Shown here: piece by piece, positions 10,101 through 20,693 of the stretch | Layout of the letters: every line of letters begins with the position of its first letter | How positions within the stretch are numbered: position 1 is the stretch's first letter | Assembly (NCBI GenBank): GCA_012295225.1 | Contig: WMKK01000012.1 | Span: forward strand, 1 to 64,000 | DNA from: Ostreococcus mediterraneus | Lineage: Eukaryota > Chlorophyta > Mamiellophyceae > Mamiellales > Bathycoccaceae | Length of the DNA: 64,000 bases | Direction: 5' to 3' | Program-made: the position numbers and the translations under genes | Notes under the pieces: generated by a model | Seen by the model: only the letters and a program-made list of their open reading frames with translations | The model's database searches: none | What the model was told of the DNA's origin: nothing

Positions 10101-13100
10101 ATGACTTTATGGAGTCTAGAGAAGCGGTGATTTCCCGAGCGCGACCAAAAGCTAGGCGCGAGTTGAGAGAGATTGCTGAGACCATGTCGGCGTCGATTGT
10201 GGGAGACACCGTTGAAGATAGCACGACGGACGCGGTGTCGTCTGCCGTAAATAGAGTGCGCGCGTTGATTGCCGAATACGGTGTCGATTTCGCTCCGCTT
10301 GCGGCGTTTTGCGAACGTCACGAAGGTGGATTGTCGCAAAGTCGCGCACGGGTGCTTACGCGATACTTAGAATCATTCTTGGATATTGAAGAGCCGTTTT
10401 CAAACTACGCGTCGACTGAGGATGCAATTATGTTTTTGCGCGACCGTTACCGCAACGACGTGACCGTCGTCGCCAAGTACGCGCATGCAAACGCCAAATT
10501 GAAGCGTCGTTCAGAGCTCGTGCTCAAAATTCTCGAACAAATATCGCTTTATGATATGATTGACATTCCGTCATGTCACGGAGTGGTGGTTCGTTGCATG
10601 AATTTGTCTGGGCGTGATTACGAGGCTGTTTCACAAAAGGCGCGTGAAATCATCGTGCGGAAGCAAGAAATTACGCGTAAAACGAGGCGTGAACGCATGG
10701 CTGTTGCTTCTAGAGCATCGCGCATGAGTCGCGATGAGTCTTTCTCTGCATTCTCTCAGCTGGGTCTCGATGACACGGGTAAGATGTCGCAGAATTTCAA
10801 GCGCTCGGCATCTCGGTCGAAAAACACAAGCGTCGGGAGCGAATCCGAAATCTCGAGTGCGTTGAGTGAGGATATGGAAGAGGATCCCAATTCGCCCTTC
10901 AAGCGCCATGTTGGCAATATATTTTTGGATCGTCACAATTCTATCGCGCGTTATCAGTCGTACAGCAATATATGCGAAGCTGAAGACGAACTCTTGGATT
11001 CGCACACGTGGGAGAGCTTGTTTGACGGCGCGTCAGAAACATCAAAAGCGACGGCGATTGAAACGTTGTTTGGTGCCGCCGGCGTAAACTTGTATCTTCT
11101 TCGAGATGCTCAACCCGAACCGTGCGCGTGCGAGCCAGAAGTAGTCAGAGTATGGCTTAATGATACCATTCACCTGTTTGCGCCTTCGCTCGGGCACGCC
11201 GTCGCCGCCCTTCCAGATGCGACGGCAAACAACCCCAAGAAGTTACACTTTGTGATTTCTTACCATCGTTTGGTGGGAAGAAATGATGGTGATATACGCG
11301 CCGCTGCAGAGGCTTTTGTCACTGGGCAATACCTCGCTGGTGCTTTGAAGTGCGGAAGTCTTGAGCGCGTCGTCGTCACCTTGCTCGCGCTCGATGCCAA
11401 GCCCCATCATTACGCGTTCAAGCGCACCGAAGAAGAGTGTTCGAGTGAAGGCTTTTTGGAAATGCCTAGCGCACGCGGTTTCTGGCCACACGTCGCAGAT
11501 CAAATGGAAGTCGAACGTCTCGCGCCTTTCCGCGTAGAATGCGTCGGTGTGCTCAATTCGCGTACGCATCACAGGCATACAAACTTTGTGACGCCATCAG
11601 AGTACACGATTGGCGTCTTCCTCGCCGAAGAACCAAACGTGAAACCAGGACACAAGCAACCTCAGCGTGATCGTCGCGTGTTTTTACGCGCTGCAGTGTA
11701 CAACAAAGAGCTGTTATTTGAAACTAGATCTCCAGGCGATGGCACGCCACGTCGAAGCGCATCCGGAAGCGTGACGTTGGACTTGGCGCGACAACGCGCG
11801 GAAGAATCCATCGGCTCGGGTGGTGGCTCGGGTGTCCATGACGATAGCGTGTTCGCCGACGTCTTGGGTTCGCTCGAACTCGCAGTTGGTCGTCATCGCA
11901 CAGCCTGGAATCACGTTTTCATCAACCTCGTCGGTGCGGATGCGAATGATGACTTGCCCATTGTTGAAGCGGCCATTGCATCTTTCATACACGCCGCGTT
12001 TGACGACTTGCGTCGTCTCAAGGTGGCGTGCGTTGAAGTTCGCGTCGGCACAGGCGCTGTCGTCGCGTTAAACACCAGTGGGTTGAAGTTTAAAATTTCG
12101 AAAACGCTCGAATGTGGTGAGAGTTTAGAAGTGCACCCGTTGCTAAACAAGATCCAACGCAAACGCATGGCGTGCCAAAACTTGTCTTCGACGTATGTGT
12201 ACGACATTCCAGAAGTCTTCTCGAATGTGCTCGCAGACACGAACCCGGGCATTGGTGACATTTTGGACTTGTGTGAGTTGGTTATTGAACCCAACTCAAC
12301 AACACTTGTTCCCACAAATCGCCAGCCTGGGTCGAATGACGTCGGAATGGTGTGCTGGCGTATGACGTTTGCCACAAAGGAGTACCCCGCGGGCCGTGAA
12401 ATCATTCTCGTTGCGAATGACATCACGCACATGTCTGGATCGTTATCGCCACCTGAAGACGTCGTTTACCGAGCGGCGTTTGACCTGGCCGTTGCCGAAG
12501 GATTGCCATGCGTGTACATTAGCTCCAACAGTGGTGCGAGAATTGGCCTCGATGAAGCGGTCAAGGCGGCGTTCCGCGTCCGATGGGTGGACGACGCCGA
12601 TGTCAGCAAGGGCTTCAAGTACATCTATCTCTCCGAAGACGATTACGAGATTTTATCAGCTAAAGGCCGCGTTAAAGCGAATCGTGTCGTACACAATGAT
12701 GAAATCCAATACGCCCTCACGGATGTGTGCGGTGGGCAAAGCGTAGAGTGTTTGCAAGGCTCAGGCGAAATCGCGGCGGCGACGAGCCGAGCGTACAAGC
12801 ATACCGTCACGATGGCGTACGTCACTGGTCGCAGCGTTGGTATCGGCGCATACTGCTCTCGTTTATGTCAACGTGTCATTCAACACGTCGACGCCCCGCT
12901 GATTTTGACTGGTGCTAGTGCGTTGAATAAAGTACTCGGCCGCGAAGTGTACACGAGCAACGCTCAAATCGGTGGTCCGAAAGTCATGGGCGCGAACGGC
13001 GTGTCTCAAGTACTCGTTCCCGATGATGTCTTTGGTGTGCGAAGTATTTTACAATGGCTGTCTTACATTCCATGTCGACGTAGCGCACCTTTGCCGTGTA

Positions 13101-14125
13101 TTTCGTGCGTGGACCCGATACGGCGATACGTCACGTTTGATCCGCCGTCGTCGGCGTACGATCCTCGGCATCTGCTCAATGCATTCTTCGATGCGGACTC
13201 GTTCATGGAAGTCATGCCTGATTGGGGCCGCACCGTTGTAACCGGGCGCGCGCGTCTCGGAGGAATCCCCATCGGTACCGTGGCTGTGGAAACGCGCACG
13301 GTGGCTAAGACCATTCCCGCCGATCCGGCGTTTGCGAGCGCGCAAATCGCCGAAGAGTCTCAAGCTGGCCAGGTGTGGTTCCCAGATAGTGCGTTTAAGA
13401 CTGCTCAGTCGATCGGAGACATGAACCGCGAAGGGTTGCCGTTGATAATTTTCGCCAACTGGCGTGGCTTCGCCGGTGGTTTGCGCGACATGTATGGCGA
13501 AGTCTTAAAGTACGGCGCGTACATCGTCGACGCGCTTCGAGAATATAAGCAACCGGTGTTTGTATACATTCCGCAAGGTGGTGAACTTCGGGGTGGTGCT
13601 TGGGTCGTCATCGACAGCTCCATCAATCCCGAGCAAATGGAATTCTATGCCGCCGAAGGCGCCAAGGGTGGCGTGCTCGAACCAGAAGGTATCGTAGACA
13701 TCAAGTTTAGACGGGAAGACTTGTTGATGACGATGAAGCGCACGGTTCCGGGCGGTCTCGGTGATTCTCAAGAGGATGACGCGAAGAAAAAGGCGATGAT
13801 GCCAATGTTCAAGCAGCTTGCCGTTCACTTTGCGGGTCTGCATGACACCCCGGGCGTCATGCTGCACAAGAAGGCCATTCGAGATGTGGTGCCGTGGCAA
13901 ACGTCTCGAGAATTCTTTGCACTTCGTCTTCGCGCGCGGTTAGCCGAGGAACGAATCAAGTCATCTATACTCGCGTGCGCGCCAAATGCTGATGTCGGAG
14001 AGGCATTAGCAAGCGTCTCGCACGTCATTGATGAAATCGTCGCCGCGGAGTTTGGTCCCATCGAGCCCGAATCCCACGACGACGTCAAGAAGATGTTGGC
14101 GGCTTTATATTGTCGACGACAATGA
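7175..14125 (+). CDS. Homomeric (multidomain) acetyl-CoA carboxylase, three exons
   Basis: Exons 7175-7439, 7688-7805 and 7945-14125 join to 2187 residues. The enzyme makes malonyl-CoA for fatty acid synthesis. The splices rebuild the biotin carboxylase start without gaps: exon 1 ends RKILIANNG, exon 2 gives GAVKAIRSMRLWAHETF to TPEDLTANAE, exon 3 begins YIRLADEF. Both donors are GTACGT; acceptors are ACACAG and GTACAG. Order of domains: biotin carboxylase (about 75-570), biotinyl domain with EVMKT (Lys near 740), central region (about 800-1450) with a Ser-rich disordered insert, then the two carboxyltransferase halves, with SNSGARIGL and GGFAGGLRDMYGE. Length fits the family (about 2200). 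The N-terminus has an Asp/His-rich and poly-Ser stretch and no clear transit peptide, so cytosolic or plastid location is open. Confidence 0.96.
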
Positions 14126-14263
14126 CGAGACAGAAAAAACAAATCAACTACTACGTTGTCTTCTCACGAGTTGGCTGTGGCTTAGCGCGTTTATGTAATT
14201 CATATTTATTATATAGCAACCAAAAACGTCGACATTCGACATTTTACGTGATTTGTTTTATAT

Positions 14264-14866
14264 TTATAACTCTTCACTATCCATTTCCAATGCGCCCGAG
14301 TCGACGATGACGACCTTCTTTCGCGGAGGCGTGCCGTCCAAAGCCTCGATGGCAGTGACGACATCCATGCCTTCCAACACGCGGCCAAAGACGACGTGGC
14401 GACCATCCAACCAAGATGTTTTCACGGTACAGATGAAGAACTGCGAACCGTTGGTGTTCGGGCCAGCGTTCGCCATCGACAACGTCCCCGGGCCCTCGTG
14501 CTTCAACTTGAAGTTTTCGTCGGGGAACTTGGCGCCGTACACCGACTTACCACCGGTGCCGTCATGATTCGTGAAATCACCGCCTTGAATCATAAAGTCC
14601 TTAATCACACGGTGGAACGACGAGCCCTTGTAGCCGTATCCGTGCTCACCCGTCGCGAGCTGCTTGAAGTTCTCCGCCGTCTTCGGCGTCGTCTTCCCGT
14701 ACAGTCCCATGACAATCCGTCCCGCGGGTTCGCCCCCGATTTCAATATCAAAGAACACCTTGTCCGTCACCGTCGGTCCACGCTTCGCCGCGTACACGCC
14801 GTTCACCGCGCACGCCGTGAGCAACACGCTCACCGCCACGAGCGCCAATCGACGCACGGAGAACAT
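14264..14866 (-). CDS. Secretory-pathway cyclophilin (peptidyl-prolyl isomerase)
   Basis: A protein of 200 residues from the ATG at 14866. It accelerates proline isomerisation during protein folding. The start [16 protein letters not shown] gives a signal peptide ending near VYAA. The cyclophilin domain follows from residue 35: [37 protein letters not shown] and [12 protein letters not shown] carry the catalytic Arg, Phe, Trp and His residues of the family. It resembles ER cyclophilin B. The C-terminus, DSEEL, is not a standard HDEL/KDEL signal, so ER retention is uncertain. An in-frame ATG further upstream would put a poly-Thr stretch before the signal peptide and is less likely. The gene converges on the carboxylase gene. 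Confidence 0.92.
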   Translation of the reverse strand: MFSVRRLALVAVSVLLTACAVNGVYAAKRGPTVTDKVFFDIEIGGEPAGRIVMGLYGKTTPKTAENFKQLATGEHGYGYKGSSFHRVIKDFMIQGGDFTNHDGTGGKSVYGAKFPDENFKLKHEGPGTLSMANAGPNTNGSQFFICTVKTSWLDGRHVVFGRVLEGMDVVTAIEALDGTPPRKKVVIVDSGALEMDSEEL

Positions 14867-15157
14867 CGTTCGTCGTCGTTGCGCCTTACCCGTCGTCGTC
14901 GTCGTCGTCGTCGTCATCGTGTGCGTGCGTCGCGTACCGTAGATAGCAATCAATTGAACAATCACTGTCGTCGTCGTCCAACTGGATCACGTGCGGTGCG
15001 CGTCGCGTTGTCGCGTGCGCGCATTCGAGCCCGATCGCTCGTCGTCGTAATCCGTCGTAATCCACCGCTCCGTCACCTCACGTGAGACCAGGAGACGTGC
15101 GTGGTCAGCGACGAGGGAGCGCTGTGCGCGACGCGCGCGACGACGCGACAGAGGACG

Positions 15158-15755
15158 ATGGGCGAACACGCGACGACGACGACGACGAACGAGAAGACGG
15201 ACAAAGCCAATGCGTCGACATCGGTGTTGAAACAAAAGTACCAAGCGCTGTTGGAATCGAGAAACAAGGTGCGACGAGGACGATGCGTTTGAACGCGCGT
15301 GGAGCTGTCTTTTCACGCAACCGATGCGTTTCAACCCGCCGTGTGAATGCGAATGGTGTACTGACCTCGAAAAAATCACGCATCGCACGTCATGACAGTA
15401 CAAAGAAGAAGCCGAAGAACTGCGCCGGACGGTGATCGCGCTCGAGAAACGCGTGGTGGCGTTGGAAACCGAGCTCGTGTCCCCGAGCAACCCGAACCAC
15501 TTAGCGGCGGAGCTCGCCGAGACTAAGGGCGCGCTTGATGCGGCCAAGGAGGCGTTGAGAGTGGAGAAGAATCGCGCAGCGAAGGAAAATGGACGAGCGG
15601 ATCGCGTAGCGAAGCTCGCGCGCGATAGAGAAGAGCTTGAGCGTGAGGTTGAGCGTAGCGCGTCCCGCGCTCGCGCGGCGTTCGCCGTCGGCTTGGCGTC
15701 TGGCGCGGTGACGTGCGCGGCATTCTACGCCTTATTCAGCCGTCGCACGAAATAA
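15158..15755 (+). CDS. Tail-anchored coiled-coil protein, two exons
   Basis: Exons 15158-15268 and 15399-15755 join in phase 0 to 155 residues. The intron (130 bases) starts GTGCGA and ends GACAG. The join gives a continuous charged helix, LLESRNK then YKEEAEELRRTVIALEKR, which supports the splice. Nearly the whole protein is predicted coiled coil, ending in one hydrophobic segment AAFAVGLASGAVTCAAFYAL and a short basic tail SRRTK, the layout of a tail-anchored membrane protein. The target membrane and function are unknown. An ATG at 15101 would add 19 residues and cannot be excluded. Confidence 0.62.
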
Positions 15756-15866
15756 TGAGTATATTCTGTCGCGCGCGCGCCTTAGCGAGGCTTTGTCTAC
15801 TTTAGTCTAAGTACCAATACACACAATTCTATTTCTATTCTACTTTCGCCGCGCCTCTGCGCTCGG

Positions 15867-16328
15867 TTAGGCGCTTTTTAAATACGCGCGCCTGATTTTC
15901 AACGCTTTTACGTACGCCTGCACGTCCAAACCGTCGACGAGGCGCGCCACGCGTGCGCGCAGTCCTATGACACCATCTATTCCCCGCATATACGCTTCGC
16001 CTATGACGCATACGCGTGAACCGGCGCGCGTGGTTGTCCCTTGCATCGCACTCGTCTCACCTCTGCACAGCGCGCTGAAGTCCACCTCAATTCTTGGCAC
16101 TTCGCCGTCGACGGCGGTTGAACCACCGCTCGCATAGGTGGCGCCGCGCTGACGCTTTTTCCGACCGTGTTCGCACGCGACCAGCCAACCACGTTCGGCG
16201 TCGGCATCGTACGTCTCGAGCACGCCGAGCACGCGCACGGATATTTCGTCGCCTTCCGCGCGCGACGCCGCTTCGATGGTCTCATCGAGCGTGCAAATCA
16301 CTCCATGGGATATCAACGCCCAGTCCAT
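15867..16328 (-). CDS. TEN1-like OB-fold protein, CST telomere complex
   Basis: A protein of 153 residues from the ATG at 16328. TEN1 is the smallest subunit of CST (CTC1-STN1-TEN1), which protects telomere ends and helps fill in the lagging strand. The pattern follows plant TEN1: SVRVLGVLETYD for the first OB strands, IEVDFSALCRG, then GSRVCVIGEAYM, and the C-terminal LRARVARLVDGLDVQAYVKA corresponding to the plant LQAR...NVDGIDINLYxQSLELLRQFL block. Length is close to plant and human TEN1 (about 120-150). The call rests on motif order in a small, fast-evolving family. The frame could start at 16466, but that would overlap the divergent gene starting at 16430 and add an Arg-rich tail. Confidence 0.7.
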   Translation of the reverse strand: MDWALISHGVICTLDETIEAASRAEGDEISVRVLGVLETYDADAERGWLVACEHGRKKRQRGATYASGGSTAVDGEVPRIEVDFSALCRGETSAMQGTTTRAGSRVCVIGEAYMRGIDGVIGLRARVARLVDGLDVQAYVKALKIRRAYLKSA

Positions 16329-16429
16329 GGCGTGCGATACCACGCGCGCGAGCGGTGTGCGCCGTCGTCGAGTGGCGCTACGACGCTCGCTCAGCAACGT
16401 TTTAACTGCACAGTTGCGCACGACGTGAT

Positions 16430-17725
16430 ATGATTTCGGCGTTGACGCGCGCGGCGTTGGGCGCACGCGCGTGCACGAGTCGTCGAATTCGGCGAATCAC
16501 GAATCTTGCGTTCTCGACGACGCCGACGCGAGGTTCAGAAGGAGAAGATGACGTCGGGACGTCTGAGTCAGGACAAGAACGCGCGCTGTTGCATTATTGC
16601 ATGGGCTTGCGTGAGGTGCTGTCAAAGCATGGCGATGATGGTGACGCCGAATCGTTGGCGCGGAATCGCGAAGGCATCGTGCGCGCGTGCGAGGAATTAA
16701 GACGGACGCTACCGGTGAAATATGACTATCGCTTCATGTCATCTGGTTTGATGATGCACGCGTTTGAGTTTGAGTTAGAGCGAGCGCGGAGCGCGAATGA
16801 GCTGGCAGAGTACGTGAATATTGCTACACAGTGTGCAGATATAGGGCTTGTTCCACTTCATAGCGTGAGAAATACATATGTGCGCGTGAGAGAGGTGTTA
16901 GAAAGTCACGGCGCGGCAACCGCCATCGACGCGTTGTTGAACTGCGCGGGCCAACGGGTTGAGCAGAAAAATCCAACGCGCGTGGAGGACGTGACGCCTT
17001 GGACACTCACTAGGAATGATCCGAATTTAGATGCTAAGATAGTTACGGCATGTATGGATGTCAAAAATAGAGGATTCGCCATTATTGACGGTGCGCTCGG
17101 TTTTCCAAGCGCTGACGCGGTTCGAGTGGCGCTCGAAAAACATGCCGAGCGAACGAAAGCACAGTTTACAAAGGGAGAGCTCGATCAATCAGAGCGTCAC
17201 GTTATCGGTGACGCAGCCGTTGATAAGATACGTGATGATTCTATCACTTGGCTTACTGGAGACGAGATGATGTTTGATAGTGGGTTGGTTGGCGCGTTTG
17301 CTCAATTTATGCGCGTCACGATGCTGAATCCGTTGCATCTTGCACTTGGAGGCGACAAAGTCCTCGCCCCGGTTGACTCATACATAAGTAACACTATGTT
17401 ATCTGTGTACGAGCCAGGTGCGCGCGGGTTTGTGGCTCACGTCGATAACATGGGCCCGCATGTTGATCCGAGAGCGTTGACAGCGATTTATTATCCGATG
17501 AGCAGCACTCCAAGTGACGGCGGCGCTTTGGCGTTATTTCCGGATGATCCAGAACGCATTGTGCGAATCACGCCCACAGCAGATAGATTGGTCTTATTTG
17601 CGTCCGCCCGCGTACCGCACGCCGTAGAAGCCCGTTGTTTGGATGCGAAAAGCACGCGTCTTGCCGCGAGCTTCTGGTACATTGGAAATCCAAACGCAGT
17701 CATCACGCGGGCTGGCGCGGCTTAG
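16430..17725 (+). CDS. 2-oxoglutarate/Fe(II) oxygenase, EGLN/prolyl-hydroxylase-like, probable organelle import
   Basis: A protein of 431 residues from the ATG at 16430. The C-terminal 230 residues form the double-stranded beta-helix oxygenase fold: GFAIIDGAL, RDDSITWL, then the iron site His337-x-Asp339 in GFVAHVDNMG, distal His397 in RVPHAVEA, and Arg410 (TRLAASFWY) for 2-oxoglutarate. GGALALFPDD and TADRLVLFAS follow the same order as in EGLN/PHD oxygen-sensing prolyl hydroxylases. The first 30 residues are Arg/Ala-rich with no acidic residues (ALTRAALGARACTSRR), resembling a mitochondrial or plastid import signal. The middle 170 residues are helical and unrecognised. The substrate is unknown; an oxygen-sensing role is only an analogy. 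Confidence 0.82.
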   Translation: MISALTRAALGARACTSRRIRRITNLAFSTTPTRGSEGEDDVGTSESGQERALLHYCMGLREVLSKHGDDGDAESLARNREGIVRACEELRRTLPVKYDYRFMSSGLMMHAFEFELERARSANELAEYVNIATQCADIGLVPLHSVRNTYVRVREVLESHGAATAIDALLNCAGQRVEQKNPTRVEDVTPWTLTRNDPNLDAKIVTACMDVKNRGFAIIDGALGFPSADAVRVALEKHAERTKAQFTKGELDQSERHVIGDAAVDKIRDDSITWLTGDEMMFDSGLVGAFAQFMRVTMLNPLHLALGGDKVLAPVDSYISNTMLSVYEPGARGFVAHVDNMGPHVDPRALTAIYYPMSSTPSDGGALALFPDDPERIVRITPTADRLVLFASARVPHAVEARCLDAKSTRLAASFWYIGNPNAVITRAGAA

Positions 17726-17792
17726 CACATTTGTAAAACAGAGAATGACTTAATAACGATGCTGATGCTGTTGTACACATTACAATTTTGCG

Positions 17793-20282
17793 CTATGTCG
17801 ACTTTTCGTCGCTAGTTGGACCCGTCTGCTTTTTAATCACTTGATTCGCCTTGCCCGCCGACGTCGGCGATACTCCAAAAGCCGAGTTTGGTGACTGACT
17901 GAACGTTGGAACACTTGTGCTAGCAGGGAAACCAACTATCGATTGATAGGGTTGAGGTGGCAACATCGCTGCTCTATTCAGTCCCGGTACGGTGATCTGT
18001 TGCGGTGCCGTGGCATTGTGTCCGTTCGTCCTCGCTTCGGCCAGGTGTTCTTCGTCGAGCATTTCTCCGAAAGTGGGATCCCAATCCGCGCCTTCGGCGT
18101 GATCATCTTCCATCGGACTCGGCGAATTCGGCGGCGGAGAATCCGCAACGGCAATTTCTTGCACAGTCTTCAAGCTTTCACGTGACGAAGAACGACCGAA
18201 ATGAGAGACATTACCCGAGTACGAAGATCCCCCACCACCAAACTGTTGGAACCGCTGCGACGTCGCGCCATTCATGCCTCGCGCCAAGAACGACGTCCCT
18301 CTCGACAGCGGACTCGCGGGTGGAAGCTGGACAGCCGTCGCAGCTTGTGCCGCACGAGTTTGCTGCGATGTGGACAACCCCATATTCGACATCGCGGACG
18401 TTGGAGGCGAAACACCAAAGTGCAGCGGATGAAGCGCCGCACTGTTGAGTGCGTGCGGCGAGCCGATGAACGAGCTCGCAAGCAACGACGAAGAGTTGTA
18501 CGAACTTGACAATGCGTTCGCAGAACCAACGACGAATGGAGGGTAGCCACCACCCAAACCGCCACCTGGTGACATAGGAATACCTGCCGGTGACATCGCA
18601 GCCACGGCGGCGGCGGCGTGCGCGTGAGCCGCCGCCTGCGCCTGCAACATCGCGCCCGTAAACGCCTCTGCAACCATGGGATTGACCACGTTTGGCGACA
18701 CCACTTGCATCGGCGGTGTTGAGCCAGATGAGCTCGCGGCTAAAGCCGCGGCTAAACCGCCGACTGGAATCGCAGGCGGACCCACGGGTGTGGGCGTGAC
18801 TGGCGTTGGCGGTTCTTCCGCGATGGGTGGTTGCTTGATCTTCTTCTTCTTTGCTGGTGAACCAGCGGAAACCAATGCGGCTTCTTTCGCGGCAACGCGC
18901 TGCAAAGCCTCACGCTCTTGAGCAGTTGTGCGCTCTGGGATGTGTTCCGGCGTATATGGCGCGTCGAACGGCTCATTCGTGATGAACGGGTGCTGCAACG
19001 CTTGCGCCGGAGTCCATCGGTGATTGGGATCGATTTCCATCATCCCAGTCAACAAGTCGTAGAACGAAGAGCGCTCCATCATGCGTGCTTTTTTCTCTTC
19101 TTCGACCGCATTTGCATCGTTCTGATCCACACAAGACGATTGATACGGCACGCTCGCAATAATGTCGGAAAACTCTGTATACTTGAAATACTTCTTACCC
19201 ATGGCGGTGCGCTTTCCCGTGCGAGACTCGTACTCGCGTAATGAGAACAGTTTGTACCGCGAAGTCCCTCCAGAGTTCAAAGACGATGAGCTTTCGTCAA
19301 ACCCTATGTCTACGCGTGTGAAGAACTTGTTTGCGTTCGGTGCCTTGCTCAACATGTCGCTCGGTGGCGTACCGATGGTTTCGCAAATGCGCGCCAACAA
19401 ATCATACTCGCTTGAGCCAGGAAAAATCGGTAAACCTAGGAACAGCTCCGCGGCGACGCATCCGAGAGACCACATATCTATTGGCATTCCATACGGCATG
19501 CCCAAAAACACCTCGGGAGACCGATAGAATCGACTTTGAATGTACTGATACACGGTGCGATTTTGAAAGCACGCGCTGCCAAAATCGACGAGTTTCACTT
19601 GAAACGAGTTGTTTGAAGTCAACAAGATGTTCTCCGGCTTGATGTCGCAATGCACGACGTGTGCATCTCTCAACAAATCAAGCGCACCTAAAAGTTGCTT
19701 CATCATACCTCGAATAGCCCCCAGATGCAACCCTTTAAACTTGTTTTTTCGCAACAACTCGTACAAATTCATTCCGAGGAGCTCAAACACCAGTGTCAGG
19801 TGATTGTGGCAGATGAAATAGTCGAGCAACTCGACAATCACCCCTGACGCGGGCTTGTCCGCACATCGTGTATTCAATGTACGCAATATTCCAATCTCCA
19901 CGTGTGCTTGATGAAAGTATGCGGGATGATTTTTAATCACCTTCAACGCGCGCGTTTTCCCATCCACCGAGCTCTCGCACGCCACGACTTGCCCAAACGT
20001 GCCCGACCCGAGAGAATCCATGATCCTATACGTCGCCGCGTCCTCATCGCCGTCGTGCGCTTCAAAATTTTCTCGTCCGTGTCGCCCCATGGGTCCACTC
20101 GACACCCGCGCGCCGAGTTCATCGTTCACTCGAAGAATCAAATCATCGTTTTCGTTATCCCTGCCATTATTCGCGTGAGGCGTCGAAGGCTTGCTCAAGA
20201 CGCGCGTCATCGTGGACGAATCCGACATGGATGGCGAATGAGACATGACCGTCGAAGACGCGATGTTTGCGGTCGGTGTCAC
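17793..20282 (-). CDS. YAK1-like DYRK-family protein kinase
   Basis: A protein of 829 residues from the ATG at 20282. The kinase domain spans about residues 85-460. Visible residues: glycine loop LGSGTFGQVV, Lys114 in ALKVIKNHPAYF, HCDIKPEN (Asp213), DFGSA, and the dual-tyrosine activation loop TVYQYIQSRFYRSPE, whose second Tyr is autophosphorylated in DYRK kinases. KVIKNHPAYFHQAHVEI and LGLPIFPGSSEYDLLARI match YAK1 rather than DYRK1 or PRP4. In plants and yeast YAK1 acts downstream of TOR to slow growth. A C-terminal region of nearly 370 residues is low complexity (Ala, Ser, Pro, Gly), including an Ala/His run. Several in-frame ATGs near the start (20246, 20225) make the exact N-terminus uncertain. 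Confidence 0.92.
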   Translation of the reverse strand: MTPTANIASSTVMSHSPSMSDSSTMTRVLSKPSTPHANNGRDNENDDLILRVNDELGARVSSGPMGRHGRENFEAHDGDEDAATYRIMDSLGSGTFGQVVACESSVDGKTRALKVIKNHPAYFHQAHVEIGILRTLNTRCADKPASGVIVELLDYFICHNHLTLVFELLGMNLYELLRKNKFKGLHLGAIRGMMKQLLGALDLLRDAHVVHCDIKPENILLTSNNSFQVKLVDFGSACFQNRTVYQYIQSRFYRSPEVFLGMPYGMPIDMWSLGCVAAELFLGLPIFPGSSEYDLLARICETIGTPPSDMLSKAPNANKFFTRVDIGFDESSSSLNSGGTSRYKLFSLREYESRTGKRTAMGKKYFKYTEFSDIIASVPYQSSCVDQNDANAVEEEKKARMMERSSFYDLLTGMMEIDPNHRWTPAQALQHPFITNEPFDAPYTPEHIPERTTAQEREALQRVAAKEAALVSAGSPAKKKKIKQPPIAEEPPTPVTPTPVGPPAIPVGGLAAALAASSSGSTPPMQVVSPNVVNPMVAEAFTGAMLQAQAAAHAHAAAAVAAMSPAGIPMSPGGGLGGGYPPFVVGSANALSSSYNSSSLLASSFIGSPHALNSAALHPLHFGVSPPTSAMSNMGLSTSQQTRAAQAATAVQLPPASPLSRGTSFLARGMNGATSQRFQQFGGGGSSYSGNVSHFGRSSSRESLKTVQEIAVADSPPPNSPSPMEDDHAEGADWDPTFGEMLDEEHLAEARTNGHNATAPQQITVPGLNRAAMLPPQPYQSIVGFPASTSVPTFSQSPNSAFGVSPTSAGKANQVIKKQTGPTSDEKST

Positions 20283-20693
20283 GCGCGTCGATGTCGTCTC
20301 CGATGTCGTCGTCGCGCGTTCAAGTCGGACGCAATCGCACCCAAATCCACGCCCGGAGCAGCGTCAGCACGCGCCTCGCCTGTGGTGTCGACGACGCCGA
20401 GGACGACGCCAGACGACGACGACGACGACGACGTGTGCGTTGAATGCGTTTCGAGTCGCGTTCGTTAGCCTCGGTGCGTGCGTGCGCGAGTGCGTGCGCG
20501 AGTGCGTGCGCCGAGTTTTGGTGCACCGCGTCGACCTCTCGGGCTCGAAAAGGCGCGAAAAATTTTCATGGAGGGGGCCGCGCGAGGGTTCAGGATCGAC
20601 GCATCGAACGCGCGCTTGAGGGCGGTGATGGGGATGATACCAGCGCCTAATATAATAATGCGTGATGTACATGACGCTAGACTATGTGTACGA
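20283..20693. other. Intergenic region with GTGCGTGCGCGA tandem repeat
   Basis: This stretch lies upstream of the kinase gene and downstream of the next minus-strand gene. It contains an ACG trinucleotide run (about 20415-20433) and a short tandem array of a 12-base unit, GTGCGTGCGCGA, at about 20474-20511. No gene or RNA is seen. It is probably the kinase 5' untranslated region and promoter. Confidence 0.4.
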
